DNA of 64,000 nt from contig JBOHUD010000100.1 of NCBI GenBank assembly GCA_050734155.1, positions 1 through 64,000 of the forward strand. The letters are read 5' to 3'. Below, piece by piece: positions 44,341 through 53,834 of the stretch. The stretch is from Aeolococcus sp050734155 (lineage in GTDB: Bacteria > Chloroflexota > Dormibacteria > Aeolococcales > Aeolococcaceae). The notes under the pieces were generated by a model, which searched no databases, was not told the origin of the DNA, and saw only the letters and a program-made list of their open reading frames with translations. Position numbers and translations under genes: made by a program. Each line of letters opens with the position of its first letter. The first letter of the stretch is position 1.

Positions 44341-45561
44341 TCAGGCGCCCGAGCCTCGCCACTGGGGGCGGCGCCAGGATTCGACGGCGAACGATGTCCG
44401 GACCGCCTCGCGGATCTCCGCCTCGACGATGACGTCGGCGCCGGTGAGGGCCAGCGCGGCCGCCCCGCGCAGCATCACTTCGTGCGCCGCCTCGGTGGCC
44501 GCCGCCTCGCGGAATTCATGAGTGTGGCAGGGCACCCCCTCCTCGGTGATCGCCACCTCGGGGTGGATCGTGGGGCAGGCGTATGAGAGATCCCCCACGT
44601 CGGTCGAGCCGACCCGCTCCCACGGCCCGGCCACCATCGGCGCCAGCCCCAGCGCCTCGAGGTGCCGGTGGCCGCGCTCGGCGAGGACGGCGTTGGAGCG
44701 CAGGTCCTTGTACGTCTCCTCCTTGACCAGCTCGACCGTGCAGCCGGTGGCGCTGGCGGCCGCCTCGAAGATGGCCCGGAAGCGAACGTTCATCAGGTCG
44801 AGGTAGGCGGCGTCGCGTGCCCGGGTGAGGAACTCGCCGCTGCTGCGCTCGGGGATGACGTTGGGCGCCGTCCCGCCCTCGGCGATGAAGCCGTGCACCC
44901 GGGCGCCGTCCTTCAACTGCTGGCGCCACAACGAGATGCCGGCGTAGGCGTGCACGAAGGCGTCGAGCGCGTTGAGCCCCTTGTCGGGATCGCCGGCAGC
45001 GTGGGAGGCGCGTCCTGTGAACGCCCACTTCCAGTGCGTGCAGGCCAGCGCCCACATCACCGCCATGGTCCTGTCGGTGGGATGGAGGATGAGCGCCGCG
45101 TCGCAGTCGTCGAAGACACCGTCGTTCACCAGCGGGATCTTGCCCCCGCCCCCCTCCTCCGCGGGGCTGCCCACCACGCGGACCTGTCCCGCGATGCTGG
45201 CATCGCGCAGTGCGTGCAACAGAGAGATCCCGGCGGCAGCGGACGCGGTGCCGATGAGGTTGTGGCCGCAGGCGTGGCCGAGACCGCGGAGCGCGTCGTA
45301 CTCGCACACGAAGGCCACCCGCGGGCCATCCGCACCGCTGCCGGCGTCGGCGATGAACGCGGTGGGCATGCCGCAGACCTCGCGGCGCACCTCGAACCCC
45401 TGCGACTTGAGCAGGCCGCACAGGGTGGCGCAGGCGCGCGTCTCCTCGAACGCCGTCTCCGGATGCGAGTGGATGTCGAGGGAGACGTGGCGCAGCTCGG
45501 TGCGCTGCTCGCGGAGGATCTCCTGGATGCGGGTGGCGACCGAATCGGTGGCGACAGACAT
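44341..45561 (-). CDS. M20-family amidohydrolase (AbgB/PM20D2-like)
   Basis: 406 aa from ATG 45561. Metal-site motifs: HSHPETAFEE (about 30), FVCEYDALRGLGHACGHNLIG (about 83-103), VVGSPAEEGGGGKI (catalytic Glu pair) and a late CHTHEFREAAAT His. The dimerisation domain includes WKWAFTGRASHAAGDP. Closest by motif to AbgB and PM20D2-like dipeptidases, which hydrolyse N-acyl or beta-alanyl amino acids. Only 4 nt separate it from the upstream WYL regulator, so it is in that regulator's operon and is its likely target. Confidence 0.92.
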   Translation of the reverse strand: MSVATDSVATRIQEILREQRTELRHVSLDIHSHPETAFEETRACATLCGLLKSQGFEVRREVCGMPTAFIADAGSGADGPRVAFVCEYDALRGLGHACGHNLIGTASAAAGISLLHALRDASIAGQVRVVGSPAEEGGGGKIPLVNDGVFDDCDAALILHPTDRTMAVMWALACTHWKWAFTGRASHAAGDPDKGLNALDAFVHAYAGISLWRQQLKDGARVHGFIAEGGTAPNVIPERSSGEFLTRARDAAYLDLMNVRFRAIFEAAASATGCTVELVKEETYKDLRSNAVLAERGHRHLEALGLAPMVAGPWERVGSTDVGDLSYACPTIHPEVAITEEGVPCHTHEFREAAATEAAHEVMLRGAAALALTGADVIVEAEIREAVRTSFAVESWRRPQWRGSGA

Positions 45562-45565
45562 CTGA

Positions 45566-46591
45566 CTACCTCCTGGGACGGCCGTATTGTGGCGCCGCGG
45601 CCGATCTCTTGGCTGCCCGCTGTGGGTAGCGCTGCGCACCGCGGCGCAGGGTGGCGGCGACGTGCTCGCGCAGCGACGGCGGAGCGATGACCTCGACGGA
45701 TCCACCCCAGCCGAGCACCCATGGGCGCATCTCCACCTCGCTGGCGACGGCGATGCGCGCCTCGATGGTGCCGTCGTCGCGCTCGGTGATGGCGGCGCCG
45801 CGATGCCAGAGCGCCTCGCGCGCGCGCTCGGCGATGGCCGCGTCGAAGCGCAGCACCACGTCGTCCTGGCCGGGCGCCTGCCAGATCCCCCACGAGCCGC
45901 TGACCACGGCGTCGATGTCGAAGTCGTCGGGGACCGTGAACGACTGGGTGAGCAGCCGCGCCTCGCGCACCCGGTCGAGCCGGAAGGGGCGCACCTCCGA
46001 GGACAGCTCGTCGTGGGCGAAGATGTACAGGGTGCGGCTCTCGGCGCGCGGCTCCAGGAAATAGGGGCGGAGAACGCGGTTCGTCTGCCTGCCCTCGGCA
46101 TCGCGGTAGGTGACCTGCACGCACTGCCGGCGCACGAAGCCGTCGACGATGGCGCGCTCCACATCGTGGCCACCGGCGCGCGCGGGGCGGCGCTCTGCGG
46201 CGGCGATCAGGCCCTGCAGATAGCGAGTCACCACCGGCACGCTGAGAGCGCGCGCCAGCTGCGCCAGCGCTCCGATCAACGCCGGTTCCTGCTCGGAGCG
46301 CATCTGTTGCATGGTCCGCACCGCGAGCAGCAGCTGGGTCGCCTGGTGGTGGTCCAGCTGCATGGCCGGCAGGCGGCTGCCCGAGCCGATGCGGAAGCGC
46401 CCCTCCACCTCCTCGATGTCGATGCCGGCGCTGTCGCGCAGCGTGCTGATGTAGCGCTGCACCGTGCGCGTGGTGACCTCGAGCTGGTCGGCGAGCTGGC
46501 GCGTGGTCACGCCCGCCTGGGTGTCGGAGAGACGCTGGAAGAGCTGGATGACGCGGAGGAACTTCTCACCGCTCTCGTAGCGCTGGCTCAT
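45566..46591 (-). CDS. WYL-domain transcriptional regulator
   Basis: 341 aa from ATG 46591 (TATGGT 9 nt upstream). An N-terminal HTH_11 (VTTRQLADQLEVTTRTVQRYISTLRD) leads to EEVEGRFRIG. The WYL-like ligand domain begins around 150 with VQVTYRDAEGRQTNRVLRPYFLEPRAESRTLYIFAHDE, where WYL itself is replaced by YFLEP. A C-terminal WCX-like extension ends around 320. Such proteins respond to nucleotides or small ligands. Encoded directly before the M20 amidohydrolase; divergent from lhr. Confidence 0.9.
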   Translation of the reverse strand: MSQRYESGEKFLRVIQLFQRLSDTQAGVTTRQLADQLEVTTRTVQRYISTLRDSAGIDIEEVEGRFRIGSGSRLPAMQLDHHQATQLLLAVRTMQQMRSEQEPALIGALAQLARALSVPVVTRYLQGLIAAAERRPARAGGHDVERAIVDGFVRRQCVQVTYRDAEGRQTNRVLRPYFLEPRAESRTLYIFAHDELSSEVRPFRLDRVREARLLTQSFTVPDDFDIDAVVSGSWGIWQAPGQDDVVLRFDAAIAERAREALWHRGAAITERDDGTIEARIAVASEVEMRPWVLGWGGSVEVIAPPSLREHVAATLRRGAQRYPQRAAKRSAAAPQYGRPRR

Positions 46592-46600
46592 GTGTGCCCG

Positions 46601-46606
46601 ACCATA
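46601..46606 (-). promoter_or_regulatory. -10 box (TATGGT) for WYL regulator
   Basis: TATGGT on the minus strand, 9 nt from ATG 46591. Confidence 0.4.
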
Positions 46607-46931
46607 CGTGACCCTGCGGCGACAGGCTGCTGTCGCCGCCGCCCCGCATGTTCCAGCGCATGGCCACGCCAGCATCGCCGCCGATCGACCGGCCTCCGCC
46701 CGGGCACTACCAGGGAAGGCTCTGCGCCGTGCTCCGCCGGATTCCCGCGGGGGACCTGCAGCCATCGTCGCCGTGGCGGACGCTGGTCGCGCCCCGCCGG
46801 CTGACGGCGCGGGTGCCGCGGCGCCGCACCGGTCAGCTCGCGCTCCCGCTCGGGCCCCAGGGCGCACGACGTTGACCGGGCTGCCCCATGGGTCGAGCCG
46901 GTCACACAGGCGGGTGCGGGATCATGTCGCC

Positions 46932-49900
46932 GTGGAGTCGCTGAGCCTCTTCTCACCAGCCGCGCGGCGGTGGTTCGGCGACGCCCTCGGCGAGCCCACC
47001 GAGGTGCAGACCCGGGGGTGGCCGGAGATCGCCGCCCGGCGCCACGCGCTGCTCTGCGCGCCCACCGGCAGCGGCAAGACCCTGGCGGCGTTCCTGTGGT
47101 TCGTGGACAGCCTGGGACACTCGGAGCCGCCGGAGGAGCGTGGGCGCTGCCGGGTGCTCTACATCTCGCCGCTCAAGGCGCTCACCGTGGACGTCGAGCG
47201 CAACCTGCGTGCCCCGCTGCGCGGCATCGCGCTGGAGGCGGAGCGCCGTGGCGAGCGGTTCCGCGAGGCGCGCACCGCGGTGCGCAGCGGGGACACGGCC
47301 TCGGCCGAGCGGCGGGACATGGTCCGCCACCCTCCCGACATCCTCATAACCACTCCGGAGTCGCTGTTCCTCCTGCTCACCAGCGCGGCCCGCGAGATCC
47401 TCCGGGGGGTGACCACCGTCATCGTCGACGAGATCCATGCGCTGGCCGGCACCAAGCGCGGCGCCCATCTCGCGCTCAGCCTGGAACGGCTCTGTGCCCT
47501 GACCGGCTCCGACCCGCAGCGGATTGGCCTCTCGGCGACGCAGCGCCCGCTCAGCGAGGTGGCCCGCTTCCTGGGCGGCGGTGGCCGCGAGGTGGCCATC
47601 GTCGACGCCGGCGTCCGCAAGCCCATGGAGCTGACAATCGAGGTGCCGGTCGACGACATGGCCGACCTCGACGCCGGCGCCGGGCGCGGTGGCGACGGGT
47701 CCACCCCGCACCTGCCCCGCCACAGCATCTGGCCGGCGATCGCCCCCCGGCTGCTGGAGCTGATCCGAGCCCACCGCTCCACCATCGTCTTCGTCAACTC
47801 GCGGCGCCTGGCGGAGCGACTCTGCGGGCAGATCAACGACCTCGCCGGCCTGGAGCTGGTGCGCGCCCACCACGGCTCCATCGCCCGCGAGCAGCGAACC
47901 GCCGCCGAGGAGATGCTCAAGGAGGGCCGCCTGCCCGCCATCGTGGCCACCTCGTCGCTGGAGCTGGGCATCGACATGGGCGCGGTCGACCTCGTCGTCC
48001 AGGTGGGCTCGCCGGGGACCGTGGCCTCCGGCCTGCAGCGCATCGGCCGCGCCGGGCACAGCGTCGGGGTGGCATCGCGCGGCACCATCTTCCCGACCCA
48101 CCGCGGCGACCTCGTCGAGGCCGCGGCCATCGCCGAGCGGATGGCGGACGGGGCGATCGAGGAGACACGGGTGCCCCGCAACCCTCTCGACGTGCTCGCC
48201 CAGCAGATCGTCGCCATGGCCGCGCTCGACACCTGGGACGTGGCCGAGCTGCGCCGCACCGTGCAGCGCGCCCACCCCTTCGCAGACCTCGGCGAGCGCG
48301 CCTTCGAGGCCACTCTCGACATGCTCGACGGCCGCTACCCGTCCGAGCAGTTCGCCGAGCTCCGTGCCCGGATCGTCTGGGACAGGGTGGCGGGGAATGT
48401 GCGCGGCCGGGCCGGCGCCCAGCGGCTGGCGGTGACCAGCGGGGGCACCATCCCCGACCGTGGCCTGTACAGCGTCAACATCTTCGACGATGGCCGCCGC
48501 GTCGGCGAGCTCGACGAGGAGATGGTCTACGAGCTCCGTCCCGGGGAGGTGTTCATCCTCGGCGCCACCAGCTGGCGCTGCGTGGAGATCACCCCGCAGC
48601 AGGTGCTGGTGCTGCCGGCGCCGGGGGAACCCGGCAGGATCGCCTTCTGGCACGGGGACTCGGTGGGGCGCCCCTACGAGGTCGGGGTGGCGGTGGGGGC
48701 GATGGTCCGCGAGCTGGTGGGCAGCGCGCCGGCCGCCGCCATGGCCCGGCTGCGAACCCGTGCCGGCCTCGACGAACGGGCGGTGCGCAACCTCCTCGAC
48801 CACCTCGCCGACCAGGCCCAGGCCACCGGGGCTGTGCCCGACGACCGCACCATCGTGGTGGAGCGATTCCGCGACCAGCTCGGCGACTGGCGCCTCTGCG
48901 TGCTCACCCCCTTCGGGGCCCGCGTGCACGCGCCCTGGTCGCTGGTGGCGGCGCAGCGGCTGCGTGACGAGGTGGGCTCGGACGTGCAGGCGATCCACAG
49001 CGATGACGGCTTCGCGCTGCGCATCGCCGACGTCGACTCACCGCCCGACAGCGCCGGCCTGTTCCTCGACCCCGACGCCGTCGTCGACGCGGTCACCGAG
49101 CAGCTCCTGGGCAGCTCGCTGTTCGCCTCGCGCTTCCGCGAGAACGCCGCCCGCGCGCTTCTGCTGCCCCGCCGCCGTCCCGGTCAGCGCACCCCCCTGT
49201 GGCAGCAGCGCCAGCGCAGCGCAGGCCTTCTCCAGGTGGTGTCACGCCATCCCTCGTTCCCGATCCTGGTGGAGACCTACCGCGAATGCCTGCGCGACGT
49301 CTTCGACCTCGACGCTGTGGCCGCGGTGATGCGTGCGGTGCGCGCCCGCCAGATCCGGGTCGTCGAGGTGGAGACCGCGCAACCGTCGCCGGTGGCCTCC
49401 TCGCTGCTCTTCGAGTACATCGCCCAGTACATGTACGACGGCGACACACCGCTCGCCGAGCGTCGCGCCCATGCGCTGAGCCTCGACCGCGAGCTGCTCG
49501 CCGAGCTGCTCGGCAGCGACGACCTGCGCGAGCTGCTCGACGCCGACGCCATCGACGCCACCGAGCTCGAGCTGCAGCGGCTCGACCCCGCCTTCCCTCC
49601 CCGTGACCCCGACTCGGCGCTCGACATCCTCCGCGGAGTCGGCGACCTGACGGCGGTGGAGGCGTCGGCTCGGGGGATCGCGCCCGAGTGGCTCGAGGAG
49701 CTGGCGATGGCGCGCCGGGTGCTGCGGGTTCGCCTCGCCGGCGAGGAGCGCTTCATCGCCGCCGACGACGCCGGCCGCTACCGCGATGCGTTCGGCGTGG
49801 CCCTGCCCGCCGGGCTGGCCGCGGCCCACGTGGCCGCCACCGGCGACGCCATGGCGGCGCTGCTGCGCCGCCATGCGCGCACCCACGTCCCCTTCGTCGC

Positions 49901-51323
49901 CGGGGACGTGGCGGCGCGCTGGGCCATCCCGGTGGCGCGCGTGGTCGAGGTGCTCACCTCGCTGGTGCGCGACGGGGACATCATCGCCGGCCACTTCCGT
50001 CCCGGCGGCGGCGACCGGGAGTACTGCCATCCCGAGGTGCTGCAACGGCTGCGCCGCCGCTCCCTGGCCGCGCTGCGTCGCGAGGTCGAGGCCGTCCCGG
50101 CGACCACCATGGCGCGCTTCCTGCCGATGTGGCACGGCGTCGGCCTGCCGGGGGGCGGCCACGGGCGCCTCGCCGGGGTGATCACCCAGCTGCAGGGGAT
50201 GCCGGTCGCCCTCTCGGCCCTGGAGCGCGACCTCCTCCCGGCGAGGATGGCGTACGACCCGCGCCAGCTCGACGAGCTGATCGCCGCGGGTGAGGTGGTG
50301 TGGCAGGGCCGGGGCGCCATCGGCCGCGACGACGGCCGCATCGCGCTCTTCCTGCGCAGCGACGCCCCAAGGTTGCTGGCGGCGCCCGGCGACGCACCCC
50401 ACTCCGACCTGCACCAGGCCATCCGCGAGCACCTGCGCACCCGGGGGGCGGCGTTCGTGCGCGACCTCCTCGACACCTGCGCCGGCGTCCCCCTCGACGA
50501 GGTCGTCGACTCCCTCTACGACCTGGTGTGGGCCGGTGAGGTGACCAACGACAGCCTGCAACCGCTTCGGTTTCTCGGCCCGGTGCGCCGCCATCCGCGC
50601 CGTCCGCTGATGCGCCTGGTGCCGCCGCGCGCCCAGGGGCGGTGGTCGCTGCTGGGCGGCGGGAGCGGTGCCGGCGCCACCGAGCGGGGGATCGCCCTCG
50701 CCCAGGTGCTGCTGCAGCGCCATGGGGTGCTCACCCGCGAGGCGGTGGCGGCCGAGTCACTCCCGGGCGGGTTCGCCGCGCTCTACCCGGTGCTGCGGGC
50801 CATGGAGGAGTCCGGCAGGATCCGCCGCGGCTACTTCGTCGAGGGGTGCGGCGCGGCCCAGTTCGCGCTGCCCGGTGCCGTCGACGCCCTGCGCTCGCAG
50901 CGCGTCGCGGTCGCGACCACGGTCCTGCTCGCCGCCGTCGACCCCGCCAACCCCTTCGGAGCGGTGCTGCCCTGGCCGGCGCTCGCCGGGCGCGTGGCGC
51001 GGGTCGCTGGCGCGTACACCGTGCTGCGCGGTGGCGAGCTGCGCTTCTTCGTAGAGCGCGGGGGGCGCTCCCTGGTGAGCAACGGAGACCCCGACGACGA
51101 TGACGTCGCCGCGCTGGCCCGCGTGGCCCTGCGCAGCGGCCGCCTCGATCTGCACACGATCGACTCGGAGCCCGCGGCCGGGCATCCCCTGGCGGAGCGG
51201 CTGCGCGCGGCTGGGTTCATCCGCAGCCCGCGCGGCCTGGTGCTGTACCCGCCCCGCGCCGGGCAGGGGCCGGCGCACGTGGTCGCCCCGGCGACGGCGG
51301 CGCTCAGGGGATCGACCAGGTGA
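46932..51323 (+). CDS. lhr: Lhr-type ATP-dependent helicase, large form
   Basis: 1463 aa from GTG 46932; the frame is open 340 nt further upstream with poor protein character, so the start is a judgement. Superfamily 2 motifs: CAPTGSGKTLAAFLWF (I, about 46), DILITTPESLFLLL, VDEIHALAGTKRG (II), LSATQRP (III), TIVFVNSRRLAERL, ATSSLELGIDMGAVD (V) and LQRIGRAGHSVG (VI). These are followed by the Lhr winged-helix/beta-barrel core and the long Lhr C-terminal domain (to 1463). Full-length Lhr is about 1500 aa. It translocates 3' to 5' on ssDNA and unwinds RNA:DNA hybrids in DNA repair. Confidence 0.95.
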   Translation: MESLSLFSPAARRWFGDALGEPTEVQTRGWPEIAARRHALLCAPTGSGKTLAAFLWFVDSLGHSEPPEERGRCRVLYISPLKALTVDVERNLRAPLRGIALEAERRGERFREARTAVRSGDTASAERRDMVRHPPDILITTPESLFLLLTSAAREILRGVTTVIVDEIHALAGTKRGAHLALSLERLCALTGSDPQRIGLSATQRPLSEVARFLGGGGREVAIVDAGVRKPMELTIEVPVDDMADLDAGAGRGGDGSTPHLPRHSIWPAIAPRLLELIRAHRSTIVFVNSRRLAERLCGQINDLAGLELVRAHHGSIAREQRTAAEEMLKEGRLPAIVATSSLELGIDMGAVDLVVQVGSPGTVASGLQRIGRAGHSVGVASRGTIFPTHRGDLVEAAAIAERMADGAIEETRVPRNPLDVLAQQIVAMAALDTWDVAELRRTVQRAHPFADLGERAFEATLDMLDGRYPSEQFAELRARIVWDRVAGNVRGRAGAQRLAVTSGGTIPDRGLYSVNIFDDGRRVGELDEEMVYELRPGEVFILGATSWRCVEITPQQVLVLPAPGEPGRIAFWHGDSVGRPYEVGVAVGAMVRELVGSAPAAAMARLRTRAGLDERAVRNLLDHLADQAQATGAVPDDRTIVVERFRDQLGDWRLCVLTPFGARVHAPWSLVAAQRLRDEVGSDVQAIHSDDGFALRIADVDSPPDSAGLFLDPDAVVDAVTEQLLGSSLFASRFRENAARALLLPRRRPGQRTPLWQQRQRSAGLLQVVSRHPSFPILVETYRECLRDVFDLDAVAAVMRAVRARQIRVVEVETAQPSPVASSLLFEYIAQYMYDGDTPLAERRAHALSLDRELLAELLGSDDLRELLDADAIDATELELQRLDPAFPPRDPDSALDILRGVGDLTAVEASARGIAPEWLEELAMARRVLRVRLAGEERFIAADDAGRYRDAFGVALPAGLAAAHVAATGDAMAALLRRHARTHVPFVAGDVAARWAIPVARVVEVLTSLVRDGDIIAGHFRPGGGDREYCHPEVLQRLRRRSLAALRREVEAVPATTMARFLPMWHGVGLPGGGHGRLAGVITQLQGMPVALSALERDLLPARMAYDPRQLDELIAAGEVVWQGRGAIGRDDGRIALFLRSDAPRLLAAPGDAPHSDLHQAIREHLRTRGAAFVRDLLDTCAGVPLDEVVDSLYDLVWAGEVTNDSLQPLRFLGPVRRHPRRPLMRLVPPRAQGRWSLLGGGSGAGATERGIALAQVLLQRHGVLTREAVAAESLPGGFAALYPVLRAMEESGRIRRGYFVEGCGAAQFALPGAVDALRSQRVAVATTVLLAAVDPANPFGAVLPWPALAGRVARVAGAYTVLRGGELRFFVERGGRSLVSNGDPDDDDVAALARVALRSGRLDLHTIDSEPAAGHPLAERLRAAGFIRSPRGLVLYPPRAGQGPAHVVAPATAALRGSTR

Positions 51324-51987
51324 AGGCTCCATGCGTCGAGTTGATGGTCACTGTCAGGCTGCCGGAGCGACCGTGGGCGTCGCTGAAGGTGCAGCCGAAC
51401 TTCTGACCGGGGGTCGACTCGATCGTGGCCGCCTGCGGGCAGGTGACGGTGACGGTGGCGTTGTTCTGCGCCTGGTACTGCTCCTCGATGATCGACACCA
51501 GGTGGGCGATGCTCACCTCCCCGGGACCCGGGGTGGTGCCCCCCTGCGCGACCACGTCGCTGACCATCCAGCTGGGCGCCTGGTAGAGCACGGTGATCGT
51601 ATCGGTGGCCGTCTGAGTGGGGTTGGTGACGGTCACCGTCACGAAGGCGGACGAGGCGGTGAGGGCGGTGGTCGCCCCCACCGAGTACGTGCCGGACATG
51701 GGCACCGCGGCGCAGAGGCCGCCGCTGCTGCCTGAACGAGTGCGCAGGGGGTCGACTGTCAGCGCGTAGGCCGCAGGGCAGTTGCCGGCGTGGAGGTCGT
51801 TGAGGAACGCCTGGACCGCCTGGGCGGCGTCGCCACCGGCGGTCGGCGTGCTCCCCGCGGCGGTGGCGCCGGCGGTGCGAACCACACCCGGGATGTCGGT
51901 GGGCACGGTGGTGTCCGGGCCGCAGGCGGCGAGCACGCCGCCGCTGAGCAGCACCAGCCACGCCGCCAGGCCCCGCGCCAATGTCAT
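51304..51987 (-). CDS. Lipoprotein with DUF4333-like C-terminal domain
   Basis: 227 aa from ATG 51987, ATGA-overlapping the hemolysin III stop, with GGGGGG upstream. Lipobox SGGVLAAC at about 15-22, then a Thr/Pro linker. Residues 55-140 look NTF2/DUF4878-like (QAVQAFLNDLHAGNCPAAYALTVDPLR). The C-terminal 85 residues contain VTCPQAATIESTPGQKFGCTFSD and SGSLTVTINSTHGAFTWSI, the two-Cys beta-sheet of DUF4333. Extracytoplasmic, probably envelope-associated. It overlaps the lhr 3' end by 20 nt, convergent. Confidence 0.85.
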   Translation of the reverse strand: MTLARGLAAWLVLLSGGVLAACGPDTTVPTDIPGVVRTAGATAAGSTPTAGGDAAQAVQAFLNDLHAGNCPAAYALTVDPLRTRSGSSGGLCAAVPMSGTYSVGATTALTASSAFVTVTVTNPTQTATDTITVLYQAPSWMVSDVVAQGGTTPGPGEVSIAHLVSIIEEQYQAQNNATVTVTCPQAATIESTPGQKFGCTFSDAHGRSGSLTVTINSTHGAFTWSIP

Positions 51988-52688
51988 CCCCCCGGCAACA
52001 CCCAGTGCGTGATCGCGATCCACTGCAGCGCCGCGGCGGCGAGCACCATGGAGTGGAAGATCTCGTGGAAGCCGAAGGTCCGCGGCCAGGGGTTGGGACG
52101 CCGCCACGCATAGATGATCGCCCCAGAGATGTACACCGCCCCGCCCAGGGCCAGCAGGCCGGCGCCGACCGGTCCGAGGTTGGCCAGCAGACGGGGGATG
52201 AGCACGACGCCGAAGGCGCCCACCGCGACGTAGGGACCGACCTCGACCGCCACAGGTGCGTCGTTCCAGACCGTGTTGAGGATGCCGCCCAGCAGAGCCC
52301 CACCCCAGACCACGGCGAGGGTGGCCACGCTCAACCAGCCCGACAGCGCGATCACCGCGATGGGGGTGAAGGTGCCGGCGATGAGCAGGAAGATGGTGGC
52401 GTGGTCGAGCCGTCGCAGCCATCTGCGCACCGTCGTCGACCAGCTGCCCCGGTGGTACAGCGCGCTCACCCCCAGGCATGCGCTCAGGGTGGCCGCGTAG
52501 ATTGCGGTCGCGGTGCGCGCGTTGCCCACGGGAGCGTGGACGATCGCCCAGGCGCCGGCGAGCAGCGACACCGGGAAGCCGATCTCGTGGAGCACGCCGC
52601 GCATGCGCGGTTTGACGAAGGCGACCGCGGCGCGGGCGGCGTCGGAGACCTCGTCGACTGCGATCGCCAGCGGCGGCGTGGGTTTCAC
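51984..52688 (-). CDS. Hemolysin III / PAQR-family membrane protein
   Basis: 234 aa from GTG 52688, 7 nt after TATCGT; GTG 52697 would lie inside that -10 box. Seven hydrophobic segments. Conserved histidines are in LHEIGFPVSLLAG, VSALYHRG, RRLDHATIFLLIAGTFTP and FHEIFHSMVLAAA, which is the PAQR/HlyIII metal-site pattern. Probably a zinc-dependent membrane hydrolase rather than a toxin. Confidence 0.93.
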   Translation of the reverse strand: MKPTPPLAIAVDEVSDAARAAVAFVKPRMRGVLHEIGFPVSLLAGAWAIVHAPVGNARTATAIYAATLSACLGVSALYHRGSWSTTVRRWLRRLDHATIFLLIAGTFTPIAVIALSGWLSVATLAVVWGGALLGGILNTVWNDAPVAVEVGPYVAVGAFGVVLIPRLLANLGPVGAGLLALGGAVYISGAIIYAWRRPNPWPRTFGFHEIFHSMVLAAAALQWIAITHWVLPGG

Positions 52689-52695
52689 GCTCACC

Positions 52696-52701
52696 ACGAT
52701 A
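52696..52701 (-). promoter_or_regulatory. -10 box (TATCGT)
   Basis: Minus strand, 7 nt from GTG 52688; this spacing decides the start. Confidence 0.45.
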
Positions 52702-53251
52702 CCGTGCCCGTCCCTCGAGTTCCGTCCCCTGCCGGAAACATGCCGTCGACACCAACCCGATGAGCGCGGGATGCCGCGCGGTCACGTGGTGAGCGTTCCC
52801 ACGCCAGACGACCCGGCGGAACCGATCCCAGGCCGGGGCGACACTCGGCGAGCGGCCACCAACGGCGGCTCGGCGGGGCTCCTGTGGAGATCCCTCGGGA
52901 CAGCCTGATCGGATGTATTCTGTCCGGATACGGCGCGAGTTCGCTTGGGTGATGACCGACGATGGGCAGGCTAGGGTGCAAGTCGGGGAGGTCGGATTCG
53001 TCTTCCCGCCGACTCTGCGGACTGCCCGGGCTGCGGACACCACCTGGGAAGCGGCCATGTTGTCCGGCGATGGCACTGTGGAATTGGTGATGGCGCCAAT
53101 GCCCGACGGAGCCCGACGGCCCCCTCGCGCAGTCGTCCTCGCCGTGGCCAAGCTCGGTGGGATCAGCGCCCGCTTGGTTGCAGCACTCGTCGTCACACGC
53201 GGCCCTCGCTCCGGGACAGCCGGCATCCCCGGTAGCCAGCATCGGCGAAGC
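52702..53251. other. 550-bp region without recognisable gene
   Basis: Lower in GC than its left flank. An in-frame extension upstream of the secreted-protein gene to 52913 exists but lacks a ribosome site and domain character. The opposite strand has one open frame of similar quality. Nothing else recognised. Confidence 0.4.
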
Positions 53252-53834
53252 ATGTCCAATACCCTCGCTTCGGGCCGTGCTCGGTGGATGGCCGTGGTGG
53301 CTGCATCGCTCACCGTATCGGCTGGCCTTCTAAGTGTCACAGGGCCAATCACAGCCCATGCAGCCACTTGTGGGGGCGCTTCAAGCGGCTACTACTACAC
53401 GGGTTTCATAACCTGCACGGGCGCGAGCACCGACTACGGCTTTGTTGGCCTGGAGACCCTAGTCAGCGATGGGGCTGTGGACCTCGCCAATGGCGGCGTT
53501 CACATCCTTGAGTATGTCGACTCGCTGATGAACCATGAACAACGGGGAATTCGTGAGTTACTTCAATAACAACAGAGGCAGTGGCAATGTTCTTCTCGGA
53601 ATGTCATACCTCCCCGGCTTCGCCCGCGAGGATCTGACTGGCGAAGAATCGACCAACAATCAACTTCCATCGGTTGGACCGGTAACCTTTGCAAGCGCCC
53701 AGCTCGATGTCTCTCGGCCGGGAACGTGGACCCCTTGGACGACATCGGAGCCCGGCGAGGAAAACGTCAGCAGCACTCACTATGGGTTTTGGACCATCTC
53801 CGATTTCCTAGCCTTCAAGTACTCGGGACCGTGA
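53252..53834 (+). pseudogene. Secreted protein gene broken by 7-bp tandem duplication
   Basis: ATG 53252 starts a clear signal peptide (RWMAVVAASLTVSAGLLSV...ITAHAA), then a Cys/Tyr-rich mature start. The frame ends at 53569. A second open frame (53535-53834) continues smoothly from the same point: removing one copy of ATGAACC/ATGAACA (53528-53541) restores a single reading frame of about 192 residues, LMNNGEFVSYFNN. Either a recent disrupting duplication or a read/assembly error. Lower GC than the neighbouring genes. Family unknown. It shares GTGA overlap with the next gene. Confidence 0.65.

Noticed and set aside
46953..48998. Long antisense and second-frame ORFs across lhr
   Set aside because: Composition dominated by His/Arg/Gly; lhr frame has all helicase motifs.
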